Assembly (NCBI GenBank): GCA_021812735.1 | Contig: JAKAMV010000455.1 | Coordinates: 1-7,836, forward strand | DNA: 7,836 nucleotides | Source: Chloroflexota bacterium | GTDB lineage: Bacteria > Chloroflexota > Limnocylindria > Limnocylindrales > CSP1-4 | Reading direction: 5' to 3' | In this document: one piece after another, positions 1 to 6,817 of the stretch | Position numbering within the stretch: the first letter of the stretch is position 1 | How the letters are laid out: each line of letters starts with the position of its first letter | Program-made: the position numbers and the translations under genes | Notes under the pieces: generated by a model | What the model saw: the letters and a program-made list of their open reading frames with translations, nothing else | Database searches by the model: none | What the model was told of the DNA's origin: nothing

Positions 1-698
1 TGCGTCTAGCCGGCCGCGCCGCGTATGACCAGTGGACGAACGGCCTCACGGCCTTCGTCGACAGCCCCGTGCGCAACGCGTTCCAGGCGTTCCGGGCACT
101 CGTGTCGAGCACGGGCACGACGTTGGGCGGGGCAGGAGGCGCGCTGCAGACTCCGGAGCGGCTCGCCGCGTGGCCGATGTTCGTCGTCCCGCCCGCATGC
201 TGGCTGCATCTCGGTGGCGGCACCGAGCGCTCCTCCCTCCCTGCCGGCCGGTCCGGGAGCGTGGCCACGTTTCCGTTCCCGGGCAACGATCCTGCATCCT
301 CGGCCGTGCTTCGGGGCCAGGCGTTCATGCTGGTCGTCTTCCACGATCGTCCGGAGGTGCGCCGTGCCGTCGGGGCCATGCTGTCCGCCCCGCCTGCTGC
401 CGTGCTCGACTCGCTCGCACGTGCCGGGATGTGGTCGGCGGTGCCCGGGGCGAACGGGCCAGAGCTCGATGCCACGCGGACGCTCGAGGGAGATCGGCTG
501 AACGCCGCGCTCCGCGATGGGACCTTCCGGGTCGCCGCCTCCGATCTCATGCCGACGGCGGCCTCCATCGCGTTCAACCAGGGCATCCTCACGTACCTGA
601 CCCGGGGAGAGGACAGCCTGGGGGACGTCCTGGTGGGCATCGACCGCAGCTGGAGCGCGGCAACGTCGGGGGGTCCGTCCGATGGATCCGGGGGCTAA
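1..698 (+). CDS. ABC transporter solute-binding protein (family 1, sugar type), C-terminal part
   Basis: The reading frame is open from the left edge (first full codon at 3) to TAA at 696-698, giving 231 residues, so the start and signal peptide lie outside the window. It resembles the C-terminal half of extracellular family 1 solute-binding proteins (AglE/alpha-glucoside-like), which capture a sugar or similar solute outside the membrane for an ABC importer. Recognisable pieces in order are an N-terminal YDQWTNGLTAFVDSPV stretch (about 8-23), PPACWLHLGGG (63-73), a FPFPGNDP segment (90-97), FHDRPEVRRAV (113-123) and a C-terminal ASDLMP...DVLVGIDRSW block (179-217). No permease genes follow, so the rest of the transporter must lie upstream or elsewhere. 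A GTG at 69 lies in frame but is internal to the conserved part and is not a likely start. The substrate cannot be told from the sequence. Confidence 0.8.
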   Translation, partial: RLAGRAAYDQWTNGLTAFVDSPVRNAFQAFRALVSSTGTTLGGAGGALQTPERLAAWPMFVVPPACWLHLGGGTERSSLPAGRSGSVATFPFPGNDPASSAVLRGQAFMLVVFHDRPEVRRAVGAMLSAPPAAVLDSLARAGMWSAVPGANGPELDATRTLEGDRLNAALRDGTFRVAASDLMPTAASIAFNQGILTYLTRGEDSLGDVLVGIDRSWSAATSGGPSDGSGG

Positions 699-795
699 CC
701 GGTTCCTGGCCCGATGCAAACCCGCCCCGCGCAGGCTCGTCGTGACCCCGGGCGCTCGGAGACCCGGGCGTCGAGGCAAGGGAAGGCGGTGCGTC

Positions 796-1410
796 ATGGG
801 ACGCTTGATGACATCGGTCGCAGCAGTGGCGCTGCTCGCGTCCGCGTGCGGCAGCGCGGCCACCAGCGCCGCACCGTCCGCCGCGGCGCCGGCACCGACC
901 GCGACAGCGGCGCCCGCCACGGCGACCCCGACTCCCGCCGCATCCGCGACGGCCATCGCGGTCAAGGTCACGTTCGACGGGAAGACGTGCACGTACGCCG
1001 GTCCCTCGGTCGTGCCATCCGGAGCCGTGCTCGATTGGTCGATGGAGAACACGCCGGAGGCGTTCAAGTCCACGAAGGGCGCCGGACTGATCGTCCTCCC
1101 GGTCGCCGAGGGGACCAGCTGGGACGAGATCGTCGGGTACACATCCACGCACAAGTCCTCGGAGATCCCTGACTGGGCGCTCGTGCCGGGTTCTGGCGCC
1201 TACAACGGTGTGGACGGTCTGGGCGAGATGAAGATGATGGTCCCCGTCTACCCGCAGATCGGCGCGGATGGGACGGTTGAGTACGTGAACTCGGGCCAGA
1301 CGATGACGACGACCCTGACACGTGCCGCGTACTACGTCGGCTGCCACACCTCCGAAGAGGACACCGACTGGGCCTACCCGGGGGCCCTCCTGCAGGTGAT
1401 CACGGGCTGA
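796..1410 (+). CDS. Secreted lipoprotein of unknown function
   Basis: This encodes 204 residues. The ATG at 796 is chosen because GGAAGG at 781-786 is a good ribosome-binding site and because the protein then begins directly with a lipoprotein signal peptide: MGR, a hydrophobic stretch (about 7-15), then LLASAC with the likely lipidated Cys18. The frame stays open upstream to 682, but that extension would bury the signal peptide. An Ala/Pro/Thr/Ser-rich, low-complexity linker (about 19-53) follows, typical of a surface tether. The folded part (about 54-204) contains VKVTFDGKTCTYAGP (56-70), WSMEN (81-85), and two cysteines, Cys65 and Cys183 (in YVGCHTSEED), that could form a disulfide. The beta-rich look recalls cupredoxin-like sandwiches, but no metal-ligand set is evident, so this is only an impression. 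It lies 97 bases after the solute-binding protein gene and before a hairpin; a shared transcript is possible. I do not recognise the family. Confidence 0.8.
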   Translation: MGRLMTSVAAVALLASACGSAATSAAPSAAAPAPTATAAPATATPTPAASATAIAVKVTFDGKTCTYAGPSVVPSGAVLDWSMENTPEAFKSTKGAGLIVLPVAEGTSWDEIVGYTSTHKSSEIPDWALVPGSGAYNGVDGLGEMKMMVPVYPQIGADGTVEYVNSGQTMTTTLTRAAYYVGCHTSEEDTDWAYPGALLQVITG

Positions 1411-1435
1411 CAGCCGAACGGGCAGGCGATCTCGT

Positions 1436-1467
1436 CGGGGGCGCCCGGTTCCCTCCGGGCGCCCCCG
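1436..1467 (+). terminator. Strong GC-rich hairpin, probable terminator
   Basis: A perfect 13-bp inverted repeat (arms 1436-1448 and 1455-1467, left arm CGGGGGCGCCCGG) encloses a 6-base loop, TTCCCT. It begins 25 bases after the lipoprotein stop codon, where a terminator is expected. No T-run follows the right arm, so it is not a classic intrinsic terminator. In high-GC bacteria such hairpins without a U-tract are often found at gene ends, where they may stop transcription or protect the mRNA 3' end. Confidence 0.65.
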
Positions 1468-1470
1468 GCG

Positions 1471-1680
1471 TGTCAGGCATCGCCGGTCAGGTTCGAGCAC
1501 TGGCTGGACGAGCCCGACTGCGCGAGGAAGCTCGAGTCCTATCTCTATGAACTCGTCTCCGGCGGAGGCATGTCGGTTCCGACGGTTCCGTCGGCTACCA
1601 AGCCCGATCCTGGGGGCAGTCATTCGCTCCTCGCTGATGGACACTGGGTCCCCTGCACCGGGCGGGAGTGCCCGAGATAG
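1471..1680 (+). other. Gene-free stretch with coding-like codon pattern (possible remnant)
   Basis: The 327 bases between the lipoprotein (ends 1410) and the minus-strand SnoaL-like gene (ends 1738) hold no gene I can name. After the hairpin, the frame running to TAG at 1678-1680 reads protein-like, with pieces such as RFEHWLDEPDCARKLESYLY (1489-1548), and almost every third base from 1489 to about 1572 is G or C. No start codon or ribosome-binding site opens it; the frame is simply the lipoprotein frame continued past its stop. The first in-frame ATG (1570) lies after the best part. This could be the tail of a decayed gene or chance in a GC-rich background. The opposite strand at about 1620-1735 also reads smoothly (for example GYGHAFVDEVSRYLGHS) and shares the same third positions, so the base pattern does not settle the direction there. 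Confidence 0.3.
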
Positions 1681-1737
1681 CGGGAGACTTCGTCGACAAA
1701 CGCATGCCCGTAGCCCATCCGGTCGATGGGCTGCTGC

Positions 1738-2229
1738 CTATGTAACTGGGGCAGCGCCGACCTGGGCGAGGAAGGCCGGGACGGCGAAGTAGAAGCGGCC
1801 ACGTGCGATCTGCTCGTCGCGGAAGTCGTACACGACGCAGATCGGCGCGCGGAAGTCGCGGCCCGTGGCGGGGGTGCCCGCAAACTCGCCGATATGGCGC
1901 CCGACGACCATCCCTTCCAGCATGCCGTGCTCGTCGTCGACGATGAGGGTCCGGTTCTCGAACGTCGCGTCGAAGGCGACCTCGTAGAACCAGTGCAGCA
2001 TGCCGGCGACTGCCTCCCGCCCGATCCACTCCAGCCCACTCGACATGTCGGTGAAGACCGCGTCGCTGCCAAGGTACTGCTCGTCGTACCCCCGCATGCC
2101 CGGCATCAAGCCGCTGCCCCGGGGAGGTCGAGCGCCCGAGTACTGAGCGAAACGAGCCCACACCATGAACGGACGGTGAAGGTGAAGGCCCTGCCGGATC
2201 GCCAGCAGCGACGACTCCTCGCTGGACAT
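1738..2229 (-). CDS. SnoaL-like / NTF2-fold protein
   Basis: This minus-strand gene encodes 163 residues, with ATG at 2229-2227 and TAG at 1740-1738. An in-frame stop lies only a few codons upstream (2241-2239), so 2229 is the only plausible start, although the ribosome-binding site is weak. The best family mark is the C-terminal half: GRHIGEFAGTPATGRDFRAP (110-129) followed by VYDFRDEQIARGRFYF (133-148). This matches the pattern of SnoaL-like polyketide-cyclase and ester-cyclase relatives in the NTF2-like cone fold. Earlier parts agree: a helical N-terminus (about 5-15) and GREAVAGMLHWFYEVAFDAT (70-89). Such proteins bind small hydrophobic ligands; some are cyclases or isomerases and many have no known reaction, so no substrate is proposed. 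The N-terminus is somewhat long, with a Pro/Gly-rich insert (about 31-45). It is transcribed away from the ABC operon and appears to be a single-gene unit. Confidence 0.82.
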   Translation of the reverse strand: MSSEESSLLAIRQGLHLHRPFMVWARFAQYSGARPPRGSGLMPGMRGYDEQYLGSDAVFTDMSSGLEWIGREAVAGMLHWFYEVAFDATFENRTLIVDDEHGMLEGMVVGRHIGEFAGTPATGRDFRAPICVVYDFRDEQIARGRFYFAVPAFLAQVGAAPVT

Positions 2230-2512
2230 CGCGGCCGCTCAAGAAGAGGCGTTGTTCTTTGGCGCGAACGGGCTGCTCCGATCGGGAACCTTCATTCACA
2301 GAGGTCTGATCGCCACCGCTGAACCTCACGGCCGGCGGGAGACGTGCAGGGCGCCGCGCCCGGCGATTGAAGGCGCATCCCCCATCCGGGGGACCCCATC
2401 ACCTGAAGATCCGACCCCGTAGTCGTCGGGCGGCCGATGGTTCGCGTCCCTGCCGCGACCGACACTTCCGGCAGGTCCGGTGGCAGAACACCGGCAGCTC
2501 GGAGACAACCCC
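2230..2512. other. Intergenic region between divergent genes
   Basis: These 283 bases separate the minus-strand SnoaL-like gene from the plus-strand ABC operon and should hold promoters for both. I see no convincing -35/-10 pair for either. A short perfect hairpin, TCCCCC-atcc-GGGGGA, lies at 2378-2393; it could be an operator or leader structure for the operon, but six base pairs in this GC-rich context are weak evidence. An in-frame GTG at 2480 could extend the ABC ATPase by 11 residues but lacks a good ribosome-binding site. Confidence 0.4.
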
Positions 2513-3463
2513 ATGACCATCGCATCGCCGACAGGCTCAGCACCGCTCGACGCGCTGCCTGCGTTCGATGTCACCCCGGACCCCGTCGTCGAGCTTCGCG
2601 GCGTCGGCAAACGCTACGGTGCGGTGGAGGCGCTCCGCGGCGTCGACCTGACGATCAGTCACGGTGAGATCACCGCCATCCTGGGCCCCAACGGCGCGGG
2701 CAAGACCACGGCCCTCTCCCTCATCCTGGGCCTGCGCCACCCCACCGCGGGCACGGTCCGGCTCATGGGGCTGCCGCCCGACGATCCGGGTGCCCGGGCT
2801 CGCGTCGGCGCGATGCTCCAGGAGTCGGGCGTTCCCCCGATGCTGACCGTCGCCGAGCTGGTCGAGCTCTTCTCCAGCTACTACCCGCATCCCCGGCCCG
2901 CGGCCGATGTCATCGCCGCGGCCGGGATGACAGGCCTCGAGGGTCGCCGCGCGGGCAGACTGTCCGGAGGCCAGCGCCAGCGCCTGTTCTTCGCGCTCGC
3001 GCTCTGCGGCGACCCCGAACTCGTGGTCCTCGATGAGCCGACCACGGGCCTCGACGTCGAGAGCCGCCGCCGCTTCTGGGACGTGGTCACGGAGCTGGCC
3101 CGGCGTGGCGTCACCGTGCTCTTCGCCACGCATCTGCTCGAGGAGGCCGACGCCCTCGCCACCCGCATCGTCGTGATCAGCCATGGCGAGGTCGTGCGCG
3201 ACGGCACACCCGCCCAGGTGAAGGCGCAGGCGGGCGGCAAGACGATCCACGTCCGCGCCGACCTCGACCCCGCAGCCGTCGCAACCTGGCCGGGGGTGGT
3301 CCGCGTCCAGCGGATCGGGTCGCGCCTGGAGATCGTGGCGACCGACGCCGAGACGGTCCTGGGACGGCTGTTCAACGGAACGCCGCACATCGAAGAAGTC
3401 ACCGTCGAAGAGCGGGCGCTGGAGACGGCGTTCCTCGACCTCGTGAAGGAGACCCAATCGTGA
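2513..3463 (+). CDS. ABC transporter ATP-binding protein (DrrA/CcmA-like)
   Basis: This 316-residue protein is the ATPase subunit that drives the ABC-2 permease encoded next. The ATG at 2513 is chosen over GTG 2480 because GGAGA at 2501-2505 lies seven bases before it. The ATPase domain is complete: Walker A GPNGAGKTT (58-66), Q-loop Gln103 in MLQESG, signature LSGGQRQ (150-156), Walker B LVVLDE (170-175) with catalytic Glu175, D-loop GLD (179-181) and switch His207 in ATH. About 110 residues follow, as in the drug- and antibiotic-export ATPases of the DrrA/BcrA class, ending in a FLDLVKE segment. The first 24 residues before the domain (Ala/Pro-rich) are unusual and probably unstructured. 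It is the first gene of a four-gene operon and overlaps the permease start in GTGA. The exported substrate is unknown. Confidence 0.93.
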   Translation: MTIASPTGSAPLDALPAFDVTPDPVVELRGVGKRYGAVEALRGVDLTISHGEITAILGPNGAGKTTALSLILGLRHPTAGTVRLMGLPPDDPGARARVGAMLQESGVPPMLTVAELVELFSSYYPHPRPAADVIAAAGMTGLEGRRAGRLSGGQRQRLFFALALCGDPELVVLDEPTTGLDVESRRRFWDVVTELARRGVTVLFATHLLEEADALATRIVVISHGEVVRDGTPAQVKAQAGGKTIHVRADLDPAAVATWPGVVRVQRIGSRLEIVATDAETVLGRLFNGTPHIEEVTVEERALETAFLDLVKETQS

Positions 3464-4266
3464 CCACGCTCTCGCTGGCCGGCCTGACCCGACCCGGCGC
3501 CACGCACCCGCACCTGCGGTCGTTCGTGCTGCAGTCACGCGCGGAGCTGCGCCGCCACCTTCGCGCGCCGGACTTCGCGATGGCCTCCATCGCCCTGCCG
3601 ATGTTCTTCTACCTCATCGTCGGCATCTCGCGGGCCGCGGAGCCCGTGCCCGGAGGCGGGACGGTGGGCGGCTACCTCGTCGTCGTCTTCGGGATCTTCG
3701 GGGTGCTCAGCATGGCACTCTCCGGGATCGGCCACACGATCGTCGACGAGCGCGCCCGGGGCGACCTGCGGCTCGTCCGCGTCACCCCGATGCCGGCGGC
3801 CGCATACCTCGCCGCGAAGCTCCTCTTCGTCCTTGGCGCCTCGGCCGCGATCATCGGCCTGCTGGGCATCGAGGGCGCGATCACGGGTGCCCGGATGCCG
3901 CTGGGCACCTGGCTCGCCACGTCGCTGCTCCTCCTCGCCGGCTCGATGGCGCTCGCGCCCATCGGCTTCCTGGTCGGCTTCCTGGTTCGCCCCGGGAGTG
4001 CCGGGGCGGTGAACCTGCTGGTCCTGATGCCACTCTCGCTCACCGCCGGTGTGTTCATGGACGTCCACGAGCTTCCGTCGGCGGTCCGCCAGGTCGCCGA
4101 GCTCACGCCCACGTATCACCTGTCCATGCTGGCGCAGTCGATGGCCGGGCTGCCGATCCCGGTGCAGCCGATCGTCGACCTGGCCTGGGTGGCCGGGTGG
4201 GCCATCGCATCGGCGACGGCCGCGATGCTCGTCTACCGCCGGCACGTCGCAAGCCAGTTCGCGTAG
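3460..4266 (+). CDS. ABC-2 type transporter permease
   Basis: This 268-residue integral membrane protein starts at GTG 3460, which overlaps the ATPase stop (GTGA), with AAGGAGA at 3446-3452 as ribosome-binding site. Six membrane segments are visible at about 39-57, 69-91, 115-139, 149-176, 182-200 and 238-259, the usual ABC-2 layout. The cytoplasmic loop after the second segment has the family-typical DERARGDLRLVRVTPMP (96-112), which couples to the ATPase. A short amphipathic stretch near 203-215 (HELPSAVRQVAELTP) is also usual before the last segment. Two copies would pair with two copies of the ATPase to form an exporter. It resembles DrrB/NodJ/YvfS-like permeases; whether it moves a lipid, drug, peptide or polysaccharide precursor cannot be told. 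Confidence 0.92.
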   Translation: MTTLSLAGLTRPGATHPHLRSFVLQSRAELRRHLRAPDFAMASIALPMFFYLIVGISRAAEPVPGGGTVGGYLVVVFGIFGVLSMALSGIGHTIVDERARGDLRLVRVTPMPAAAYLAAKLLFVLGASAAIIGLLGIEGAITGARMPLGTWLATSLLLLAGSMALAPIGFLVGFLVRPGSAGAVNLLVLMPLSLTAGVFMDVHELPSAVRQVAELTPTYHLSMLAQSMAGLPIPVQPIVDLAWVAGWAIASATAAMLVYRRHVASQFA

Positions 4267-4283
4267 CTGACGAGGAGCCTACG

Positions 4284-5591
4284 ATGACGCGGATGAGCGT
4301 GGTGCCCGCGTCGTCCTCGGGACCGACCGTCGCAGCCGCCGAACACGCGGCGGCGATCGGTGGTCCGTCCGACGTGTGGGTGCGCACCCTGCCGCTGTGG
4401 CACGCGTGGAACCTCGCGACGATCGTCCTCGCGACCGCGCTCGCCCTGCCCTCCTGGCACATGACCGTCGCGGCGATGGCGGCTTCCATGGCGCTGGCCG
4501 GCCTGCTCCTCGCCCTGTACGTGGTGATGTTCCTGCGGCGATCCGGCGAATGGGGTTGGTGGTTCCCGTACGCCATGCCCTATGCCATTGCCGTGGCGGT
4601 CTGCTTCGGGGTGCTGCTCCAGCTCAACCCCTACTTCGCGTACCTGGAGTTCTCGCTCTACCCGCAGATCTTCTTCCTGCTCTACGCCAGGCGACCGGCC
4701 GTCCTGGTCGGCGCGTCCGGCCTGGCGATCGCCCTCGTGCTCTCGGAGCTCTCCCTGTACGGCTGGCGGTTCGATGCCGCGGCACCCCACGTGTTCTCGG
4801 ATCTCGCGCAGATCGCCTTCGGGTTCGCGATCTCGCTGTGGATCGGGGCCATGGCGCGCCAGAGCGCGGAGCGCCGGCAGCTCATCGACGAGCTCGAGCG
4901 AACGCGACGCCAGCTCGCCGCGGCCGAACGTCAAGAGGGGGTCCTCGAAGAGCGCGGCCGGTTGGCCCGCGAGATCCACGACACGCTCGCCCAGGGGTTT
5001 GCCAGCGTGGTCGCCCATCTCGAGGCCGCCGACGTCTCGCTCGATAGCGATCCGCCGCGGACACGGATCCACCTCCGCGAGGCCGAGGGCGTCGCCCGTG
5101 CCAGCCTGACCGAGGCGCGGGGTCTGGCCTGGGCGCTGCGACCCGACGCGCTCGCCGGCGGCGGGCTCCCGAGCGCGATCGAGCGGGTCGCGGCAGCCGC
5201 CGCACAGGGAGGGCCGGCCACGGATGTCACGGTCACCGGGACCGTCCGCGCCCTCCACCCCGACGTGGAGGTGACGCTGCTGCGCGCCGCGCAGGAAGCG
5301 CTCGCCAACGTGCGCCGCCACGCATCGGCCCGTCACGTGACGGTGACGCTTTCCTACTTCCCCGACCAGGTGACCCTCGATGTGGCCGACGACGGACGGG
5401 GCTTCGACCCGGCCACGGCGACTCCCGGGCCCGCCGGCGGGCTCGGCCTCCCCGGCATGCGCGAGCGAGCCGAGGTGCTGGGCGGCAGCGTGGTGGTGGA
5501 GAGCGCGCCCGGCGAAGGCACCACCGTCGCGGTCAGCCTGCCAGCGCCATCGGCCTCCCCCGAAACCGCTCGGGAGGTGGTGGCGCCATGA
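4284..5591 (+). CDS. Sensor histidine kinase, NarL family (HisKA_3 / HATPase_c)
   Basis: This encodes 435 residues. The ATG at 4284 is preceded by GAGGAG (4272-4277); ATG 4293 is a weaker alternative, and the open frame back to 4197 only overlaps the permease. The N-terminal part has about six hydrophobic segments (roughly 42-58, 62-84, 93-113, 122-135, 138-158, 172-192) with no large outer domain, so the signal is probably sensed within or at the membrane. A helical linker (about 193-225) leads to the dimerisation/phosphoacceptor domain with the H-box EIHDTLAQGFASVV (230-243), in which His232 is phosphorylated. The ATP-binding domain shows the N-box EALANVRRHA (338-347), the G1 box DDGRGF (369-374) and the G2 box GGLGLPGMRERAEVLGG (385-401), which are diagnostic of the NarL/DesK class. 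The gene starts 17 bases after the permease and ends in an ATGA overlap with the regulator, which is surely its partner. Confidence 0.93.
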   Translation: MTRMSVVPASSSGPTVAAAEHAAAIGGPSDVWVRTLPLWHAWNLATIVLATALALPSWHMTVAAMAASMALAGLLLALYVVMFLRRSGEWGWWFPYAMPYAIAVAVCFGVLLQLNPYFAYLEFSLYPQIFFLLYARRPAVLVGASGLAIALVLSELSLYGWRFDAAAPHVFSDLAQIAFGFAISLWIGAMARQSAERRQLIDELERTRRQLAAAERQEGVLEERGRLAREIHDTLAQGFASVVAHLEAADVSLDSDPPRTRIHLREAEGVARASLTEARGLAWALRPDALAGGGLPSAIERVAAAAAQGGPATDVTVTGTVRALHPDVEVTLLRAAQEALANVRRHASARHVTVTLSYFPDQVTLDVADDGRGFDPATATPGPAGGLGLPGMRERAEVLGGSVVVESAPGEGTTVAVSLPAPSASPETAREVVAP

Positions 5592-6235
5592 CCCCCATTC
5601 GCCTGCTCATCGTGGATGATCATCCGGTGGTCCGCACGGGCCTGCGGGGCATGTTCGAGACCGACCCGGGCTTCGCGGTGGTGGGTGAGGCGGCGGACGG
5701 GGCCCAGGCGATCGAGCAGGTGGTCGCGACTGACCCGGACCTCGTGCTGATGGACCTGCAGATGCCGGTCCTCGATGGCGTGGGGGCGATCGCGCGCATC
5801 CGACAGCTCGCCGACCCCCCGCCCGTGCTGGTGCTCACGACCTACGACTCGGACAGCCAGATCCTGCGTGCGGTCGAGGCCGGGGCGGCCGGGTATCTGT
5901 TGAAGGACGCGCCCATCGAGACGTTGTTCGCCGCCGTCCGCAGCGCGGTATCCGGGGGATCTCCGCTCGCTCCCTCGGTCGCCGCCCGCCTCATGCACCG
6001 CCTGGCGCCCGTGCCCGTCGGTGGTGCGGAGGCCTTGTCGGGGCGCGAGCTCGAGGTGGTCGCACTGGTGGCGCGTGGCGCGTCCAACAAGGAGATCGCC
6101 CATCAGCTCCACATCAGCGAGGCGACCATCAAGACGCACCTCGCGCACATCTTCGAGAAGCTCGGCGTGGCCGATCGGACATCGGCGGTCACCCGGGCGA
6201 TTGAGCGAGGGCTGATCGAGCTGCCGCGCGGCTGA
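5588..6235 (+). CDS. Response regulator, NarL/LuxR family
   Basis: This 215-residue protein starts at an ATG overlapping the kinase stop (ATGA), with GGAGG at 5573-5577 inside the kinase gene. The receiver domain (about 4-120) carries the acidic pair Asp10-Asp11, the phosphoacceptor Asp56 in LVLMDLQMPVLDG, Thr84 in LTTYD and the conserved Lys106 in YLLKDAP. After a linker (about 121-147) comes a LuxR-type helix-turn-helix domain (about 148-208) with LSGRELEVVALVARGASNKE (150-169) and the recognition part ISEATIKTHLAHIFEKLGV (176-194). It is a complete, canonical DNA-binding regulator and the last gene of the operon. It most likely activates this operon or a related stress regulon after phosphorylation by the upstream kinase. 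Its binding site is not evident upstream of 2513. Confidence 0.95.
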   Translation: MTPIRLLIVDDHPVVRTGLRGMFETDPGFAVVGEAADGAQAIEQVVATDPDLVLMDLQMPVLDGVGAIARIRQLADPPPVLVLTTYDSDSQILRAVEAGAAGYLLKDAPIETLFAAVRSAVSGGSPLAPSVAARLMHRLAPVPVGGAEALSGRELEVVALVARGASNKEIAHQLHISEATIKTHLAHIFEKLGVADRTSAVTRAIERGLIELPRG

Positions 6236-6623
6236 CGGTCGGCGGTCCACGGGAATCAGGGACTTTCTTCCTGCCCGCGCACGAGGTCGACGACGAGACC
6301 TGGGAACGGGTCCTGGCCGTCATTGGCGACACGCTGGACTCGGGGTTCGGGATGGAGGACCCACAACACCTGCCCATGACTGAGTACGCGCTTGCGGACA
6401 GGACGAGGGCCCCCTGATGTTCGATCAACTCGTACACCTGCTGGCCCGGGAGGGCGACGCGGGAGTTGAACGCCCGGCGGATCCGACCGAGCGTGGGTTG
6501 GACCTCGACGACCTGAGTCGCGCGACGATGCTCAACCCAGACCCCGACAGCGCTGCGCGTCGCGAGAGCCGCCAGGTTGGGCTCCGCCATCCACCGGCAC
6601 GGGCTCCGCGGTCCCCGTGGTAG
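6236..6623 (+). pseudogene. Two short coding-like fragments, family unknown
   Basis: The 412 bases between the response regulator and the tRNA gene hold no intact gene. One frame (about 6238-6417) reads as protein, with pieces such as VDDETWERVLAVIGDTLDSG and HLPMTEYALADRTRAP, and nearly all of its third bases are G or C. It ends in TGA at 6415-6417, but it has no start codon or ribosome-binding site before an internal ATG at 6352, so it looks like the tail of a lost gene. A second frame starts at the ATG at 6417, sharing the A of that stop (TGATG), and runs 68 codons to TAG at 6621-6623 (MFDQLVHLLAREGDAGVERP and on), with weaker codon bias. The minus strand over 6189-6590 is also open and protein-like, so the direction of the second part is uncertain. 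I recognise no family in any of them. Confidence 0.3.
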
Positions 6624-6626
6624 GGT
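6621..6626 (+). promoter_or_regulatory. Possible -10 element of the tRNA-Gly promoter
   Basis: TAGGGT lies 21 bases before the tRNA gene, a distance that fits a -10 box followed by a short leader. No clear -35 box is present about 17 bases upstream, where the sequence is GC-rich. A 9-base direct repeat, GGGCTCCGC (6579-6587 and 6601-6609), flanks the expected -35 position. Confidence 0.35.
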
Positions 6627-6647
6627 ACGAAGGCAGTCCCCGAGCGG

Positions 6648-6723
6648 GCGGGAGTAGCTCAGTTGGCAGAGCGGCAGCCTTCCAAGCTGCATGTCGCGGG
6701 TTCGAGACCCGTCTCCCGCTCCA
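6648..6723 (+). tRNA. trnG: tRNA-Gly (anticodon UCC)
   Basis: This is a complete 76-base tRNA. The acceptor stem GCGGGAG (6648-6654) pairs perfectly with CTCCCGC (6713-6719). The D arm is GCTC/GAGC (6657-6660, 6669-6672). The anticodon stem GCAGC/GCTGC (6674-6678, 6686-6690) holds the loop CTTCCAA, with anticodon TCC at 6681-6683, which reads glycine codons GGA/GGG. The T arm GCGGG-TTCGAGA-CCCGT (6696-6712) has the usual loop and one G-T pair. The discriminator base is T6720 and CCA is encoded in the DNA (6721-6723). tRNA 3' ends are common integration sites for mobile elements, which matters because a recombinase remnant begins about 95 bases downstream. Confidence 0.97.
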
Positions 6724-6817
6724 CTTCACTCGGTTCGTGGTCGCCACGCGTGATGCTCACCGGACCCAGCGCTGGCTCACCCTGCGAGTTCGACTGTCGA
6801 CGCTCGGTCGAGACTGA

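Noticed and set aside
747..768. Hairpin CCCGGG...CCCGGG between the solute-binding protein and lipoprotein genes
   Set aside because: It has only six base pairs, a 10-base loop and no T-run, and each arm is itself a palindrome. This is too weak to call a terminator.
6..1154. Long minus-strand open frame (382 codons) opposite the solute-binding protein and lipoprotein genes
   Set aside because: It is the antisense shadow of two well-supported plus-strand genes in a GC-rich genome. Its translation is low-complexity and rich in Arg, Gly and Ala, with no family pattern.
2537..3538. Minus-strand open frame opposite the ABC ATPase gene
   Set aside because: The plus strand carries every ABC ATPase motif. 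The minus frame is a GC-driven shadow.
4233..5336. Minus-strand open frame opposite the histidine kinase
   Set aside because: The kinase motifs are complete on the plus strand. The opposite translation is a charged, repetitive shadow.
6796..6816. Possible hairpin (TCGAC/GTCGA) and a TCGAGAC match to the tRNA T-loop after tRNA-Gly, considered as a terminator or attachment-site copy
   Set aside because: The stem is five base pairs with no T-run, and the match to the tRNA is only seven bases. Both are expected by chance.
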